DNA of 64,000 nt from NCBI GenBank assembly GCA_015501585.1, contig JADNRY010000203.1, positions 1-64,000 on the forward strand, given 5' to 3'. The notes beneath the pieces were generated by a model. That model had not been told where the DNA came from, searched no databases, and worked only from the letters and a program-made list of their open reading frames with translations. Positions 59,782 through 64,000 of the stretch are shown one piece after another (position 1 is the first letter of the stretch; every line of letters begins with the position of its first letter). The position numbers and the translations under genes were made by a program. The stretch is from Rhodocollybia butyracea. Taxonomy: Eukaryota; Basidiomycota; Agaricomycetes; Agaricales; Omphalotaceae.

Positions 59782-60921
59782 TGTTGGTATGAGTCTCACC
59801 GTATTGATTAGATAGTTACATCAGATCACATGTATCTTGACAGGCGCTTAATTAATTGTTGTTTTGTCTCTTGCCACGTTGTTGTTGCTTGCTCTTGTTC
59901 TTTTGTGGAACTGTCTGGGGTTCTAAAGTTTAACAGGTTATGGGCAAGTGTTAACCACTGCTCTGCTGCTCAACTATTTCCTAGGTCTTTTCCTATTGTT
60001 AGCTGTCACGATCAGCACCTCCCTTTTTATTGCCTGCTGTCACAATCAGCCACCTAAACCCTTCCTCCCATCACCATCCACTGTCTCTTCTGTTCATTGG
60101 TGCCCTATCAGCTCTTTCAGCATTTGTGGATCTACTACTTGTTCTGGACCATCTGTTATTGATACCATTTTCTTGCATTGCTTGCAGCATTCCAGTTTGT
60201 TCAAACTGTCTCGCCTTGCAGCTTTGTGCCAACCCTCCCAGGACCTTCCATCCAATCCTTTCATCGCTTCCAACTCAGTTTGTGGGGGATCTTTTGAGTT
60301 GTTGAATGTGGAACTTGCATTCAGGCGTACTACGTTGTGACGTTGTTGGCAGGAAACTTTCCGCTTGTGTTGATGAATCATCCAATCTGGCTTGTACCAC
60401 CACAAACCAACTTCTTCCATGAATCCTTTTTCCTTAATCTCGACTCACTCAAATTGATGTGCTCACTGCTGAGCTGTCGTGTTTCTTGATTGCATCTCTT
60501 CCTTTGGGTATTGGAGTCAAGGGGGAATTGATTCTCATTTGTGACTCCAATTCAGTTGTCTATTGTGGTTGGGCTGTATTTGAGGTTTGAGGACCCATTT
60601 TTGCACAACCAACACTTCACATCTTGGAACTGCTACTGCCTTTTTTTATGACAGGGGACCATGAACATTGTGTTGTCCTTGTTGGCTTTTATTTATCTTC
60701 ATCCTTATGCGTATGTCATTCTATCTGTTATGTTTTTGTCATTTTCGGGGGTGAGCCTCAGGGGGTGTGTTGGTATGAGTCTCACCGTATTGATTAGATA
60801 GTTACATCAGATCACATGTATCTTGACAGGCGCTTAATTAATTGTTGTTTTGTCTCTTGCCACGTTGTTGTTGCTTGCTCTTGTTCTTTTGTGGAACTGT
60901 CTGGGGTTCTAAAGTTTAACA
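59782..60921 (+). mobile_element. TRIM-like Copia element with identical LTRs
   Basis: LTRs 59,782-59,935 and 60,768-60,921, 154 bp each, TGTTGGTATG...TTTAACA, with no difference seen between them. The target duplication TCTCA is exact (59,777-59,781 and 60,922-60,926). The primer-binding site GGTTATGGGC directly follows the first LTR, as in Copia elements primed by half initiator tRNA-Met. A purine-rich CAGGGGGTG precedes the second. The 832 bp interior has no gag or pol, so it needs enzymes from elsewhere. Identical LTRs mean a very recent insertion. Confidence 0.93.
60094..60420 (-). other. Possible captured fragment inside the TRIM
   Basis: A 108-codon open stretch on minus with coding-like composition (GLWWYKPDWMIHQHKRK, KLECCKQCKKMV). 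It does not resemble gag or pol. It may be a captured host gene piece or chance; not assigned. Confidence 0.25.
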
Positions 60922-61414
60922 TCTCAGAAGACCTTTCCTATGCTTGTTGTTTCTGGGATTCCCATCTTGTTAATATGAAAGCCAGTGAAAGTGTATTCAA
61001 CCTAGTGGAGAGATTTCTCAATGACTTTTCTTTGTACTGGATGGAAGTGCTTAGTATCCTTGATGAAGTGCATGCAATTCAAAGGAGTTTGAAAACTGTA
61101 ACAGAATGGATACAGTTGCCAGTGGTATGTAGATTGACATTGTGTTGGTATAATGTGACTCACAGTTTTAAAACAGATACCTCCGTGGTCTAGAAATTTG
61201 AGACTATTGATTGAAGAAATGAAACATTTTGTTGACATCTTTGGGAGAGTTATGGGGGAAGCCACACCACATATGTATCTTTCAGCATTGCCATTCATTC
61301 CTAGGCAATCAATCCTCCAAAAGATATACTGTGCACATTTTGCCAAGACAGCAGCACTATGTAGTGGCCAGATGATGCACTGGCCATCATTGGAAGTTGT
61401 AGTGGAAGGGAATG

Positions 61415-63175
61415 GAAGCCAGGTCAACTCAGTTGCCTTTTCCCCTGATGGTAGGAAGATAGTGTATGGCTCAGATGACAATTCTGTGAGGATATGGAAT
61501 GCAGAGACTGGAAAGGCTGAAGGAAAACCGCTGCAAGGCCACACATATTGGGTCACTTCAGTTGCCTTTTCCCCTGATGGAAAGAAAATTGTGTCTGTGT
61601 CAGGTGACAGATCTGTGAGGATATGGAATGCAGAGACTGGAAAGGCTGAAGGAAACCCCCTTCAAGGCCACATAGGTGTAGTCACTTCAGTTGCCTTTTC
61701 CCCTGATGGAAAGAAAATTGTGTCTGGGTCATGGGACAGTTCTGTGAGGATATGGAATGCAGAGACTGGAAAGGCTGAAGGAAACCCCTTCAAGGCCACA
61801 CTGATTCAGTCACTTCAGTTGCCTTTTCCCCTGATGGAAAGAAAATTGTGTCTGGGTCATATGACAATTCTGTGAGGATATGGAATGCAGAGACTGGAGA
61901 GGCTGAAGGATACCCCCTTCAAGGCCACAAATATCGGGTCAATTCAGTTGCCTTTTCCCCTGATGGAAAGAAAATTATGTCTGGGTCACATGACAATTCT
62001 GTGAGGATATGGAATGCAGAGACTGGAAAGGCTGAAGGAAACCCCCTTCAAGGCCACACTGATTCAGTCACTTCAGTTGCCTTTTCCCCTGATGGAAAGA
62101 AATTGTGTCTGGGTCAAATGACAGATCTCTGAGGATATGGAATGCAGAGACTGGAAAGGCTGGAGGAAACCCCCTTCAAGGCCACACTGATTCACTCAAA
62201 TCAGTTGCCTTTTCCCCTGATGGAAAGAAAATTGTGTCTGGGTCATTGGACAATTCTGTGAGGATATGGAATGCAGAGATTGGAAAGGCTGAAGGAAACC
62301 CCCTTCAAGGCCATACAAAATCAGTCACTTCAGTTGCCTTTTCCCCTGATGGAAAGAAAATTGTGTCTGGGTCAGATGATGAATTTGTGAGGATATGGAA
62401 TGCAGAGACTGGAAAGGCTGAAGGAAACCCCCTTCAAGTCCATACAAAATCAGTCACTTCAGTTGCCTTTTCCCCTGATGGAAAGAAAATTGTGTCTGGG
62501 TCACATGACAAATCTGTGAGGATATGGAATGCAGAGACTGGAAAGGCTGAAGGAAACCCCCTTCAAGGCCACACAAAATCAGTCACTTCAGTTGCCTTTT
62601 CCCCTGATGGAAAGAAAATTGTGTCTGGGTCAGATGATGAATTTGTGAGGATATGGAATGCAGAGACTGGAAAGGCTGAAGGAAACCCCCTTCAAGGCCA
62701 TACAAAATCAGTCACTTCAGTTGCCTTTTCCCCTGATGGAAAGAAAATTGTGTCTGGGTCAGATGATGAATTTGTGAGGATATGGAATGCAGAGACTGGA
62801 AAGGCTGAAGGAGACCCCCTTCAAGGCCACACAGATTATGTCACTTCAGTTGCCTTTTCCCCTGATGGAAAGAATATTGTTTCTGGGTCAGATGACAAAT
62901 CTGTGAGGATATGGAATGCAGAGACTGGAAAGGCTGAAGGAAACCCCCTTCAAGGCCACACAAAATCAGTCAGATCAGTTGCCTTTTCCCCGATGGAAAG
63001 AAAATTGTGTCTGGGTCACCTGACAAATCTGTTAGGATATGGACTGCAGAGACTGGAAAGCCTGAAGGACACCCCCTTCAAGGCCACCCATGTTTAGTCA
63101 ATTCAGTTGCCTTTTCCCCTGATGGAAAGACAATCAGTGTGTCTGGGTCATATGACAGTTCTGTGAGGGTAGCTG
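61415..63175 (+). repeat. 129 bp WD40 tandem array of NLR3
   Basis: About 14 direct repeats. Units with GSDDEFVRIW recur three times with nearly the same DNA (about 62,320-62,800), evidence of recent copying within the array. Confidence 0.9.
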
Positions 63176-63879
63176 GTACTTCCACCTCAGATACTACCCC
63201 CTCACCCACCAATATCCAGCATCCATATTCTTTGTCAATTTGTCCCTACAATCACACCCATCATCATTGTTTGCACTCCAGCCAATCTTTGCGGATGATT
63301 ATGTTCCAACCTGATGGATGGCTTTGTGGTTCAGATTCATCTCTTATACTGTGGGTTCCTCCTGAGTATCGGTCTGGATTGTCAGTTCCATCTTTGCACA
63401 TTCTCATTTCTTCTACTCCCACGACCTCCTTTGATCTTCAAAACTTTGTTCATGGCACTAATTGGGCTCAATGCTACACTGGTAAGCCACTTTATCCTTT
63501 GTATCACTGTTTCATCCCTGACTCCATTGAAGGGTTGCAAACCCCCATTCACTCTCGATCAGTGAAGCTGCCAGAGCATGAGCTCCAAGATGAGATCCCT
63601 TCTCAATTTACAGAGTATGTACCTCAAGAAAATTCAGCCAATTCTCGACAGAAGCACTCTAGTATGCACAAAAAGTTGAAGCAGAAGATGAAATCACTTG
63701 TTAATACCTTCCGTTAATGAATGAGCAATCATGAGCATAAACATTTTCTGTGTAGTAGGTTGAAAAAGTATTGCAATTTCAATTTGAAAATTCTTAAGAT
63801 GTGCTTGTAACTACTATTGTATGTAAGCTACCTTACCTTAGAGATATTTACAATGCCATTTCATGCAGTTCATTCATAA

Positions 63880-63962
63880 GAGCTCTGAAGCCCTCACGAC
63901 ATTCACAGCGGTGAATTCGGTCACTCCGGTGATCAGGATCGCTGCGATAACTGCTTTCATCC
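63880..63962 (-). pseudogene. Frag1-like exon remnant downstream of NLR3
   Basis: Matches 48,112-48,220 with a short internal deletion. It is followed by GGGGTCTGTAATAATATTATTATTT, which in the NLR2 copy leads into a C2 gene. The window ends here. Confidence 0.7.
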
Positions 63963-64000
63963 GGGGTCTGTAATAATATTATTATTTCGCGCGGGTAAAT

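Larger units (their letters stand above)
58253..63717 (+). pseudogene. NLR3: NACHT-WD40 protein, split by a TRIM-like Copia element and three frameshifts
   Basis: Exon 1 58,253-58,340 (motif [14 protein letters not shown]), intron 65 nt, NACHT exon 58,406-61,124, intron 61,125-61,176, WD40 exon 61,177-63,717. Walker A GPAGTGKS, Walker [12 protein letters not shown] and the [12 protein letters not shown] block are intact. The NACHT exon is cut at 59,781 by a 1,140 bp LTR element, so translation would end 11 codons later (466 aa from the internal ATG at 58,411). The WD40 array has about 14 units; three share an unusual DDEFV. Frame losses at 61,785 (five C to four), 62,100 (four A to three) and 62,991 (a T after CCCC) sum to -3, so the C-terminal tail is back in the original frame. 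The NACHT part differs from NLR2 at only about three residues. Confidence 0.9.
52521..64000 (+). repeat. Segmental duplication, copy B (carries NLR3), runs off the window
   Basis: Same order as copy A, plus two later insertions (54,273-55,314 and 59,782-60,921). Its right border is not reached. Confidence 0.85.

Overview
The window reads as nuclear DNA of a filamentous basidiomycete, most likely an Agaricomycete. Genes are broken by many 50-90 nt GT-AG introns. The immune-type genes have the Agaricomycete NACHT plus WD40 (NWD) layout. The transposable elements (Ty3/Gypsy with chromodomain, Copia-type LTRs, MULE, PIF/Harbinger, hAT) are those of such genomes. No species can be named from the sequence.

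Layout. 1-17,100 is a nested graveyard of mobile elements: the 3' end of a Gypsy element, a 1.7 kb foldback repeat holding a Copia-type solo LTR, a MULE transposase gene cut into two halves 8.1 kb apart, several copies of a long LTR-like family, a near-complete Harbinger element (transposase plus Myb-like partner, TIRs and TAA target duplication) and a hAT-type MITE with an 8 bp target duplication. 17,100-27,000 holds decayed gene copies, a MITE with a 33-codon ORF, a small conserved fungal gene (probably mitochondrial) and a coiled-coil gene broken by one 13 bp tandem duplication.

27,000-64,000 is an NLR locus. NLR1 (28,769-33,206) is intact: 1,439 aa, three exons, with a short G/N/Q-rich N-terminus, a NACHT NTPase, about 15 WD40 repeats and a conserved C-terminal tail. 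Next is a housekeeping bifunctional 6-phosphofructo-2-kinase/fructose-2,6-bisphosphatase gene (15 exons, 550 aa, fully in frame), then two tandem Frag1/DRAM/Sfk1-family membrane protein genes. A segment of about 10.5 kb (Frag1-like gene, decayed Pro-rich tail of a C2-domain gene, unidentified segment R, NLR, Frag1 exon scrap) occurs twice, at 37,831-48,290 and 52,521-64,000. It carries NLR2 (22 WD40 repeats, four 1-nt frameshifts) and NLR3 (14 repeats, three 1-nt frameshifts, and a young 1,140 bp TRIM-like Copia element with identical LTRs in the NACHT exon). Between the two copies lie a C2-domain gene inactivated by CGA-to-TGA changes and a DDX51/Dbp6-like helicase pseudogene split by a Gypsy-type solo LTR. 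A further inverted copy of the R/C2/Frag1 part is at 17,380-20,345.

How it fits together. The three NLRs are one expanding family whose WD40 arrays, the presumed ligand-binding part, are nearly identical within NLR2 and NLR3 and vary mainly at a few surface positions. This is the pattern known for fungal heterokaryon-incompatibility NWD genes. Only NLR1 looks translatable as it stands. All structural claims come from reading the sequence by eye; family names rest on recognised motifs, not on database searches.
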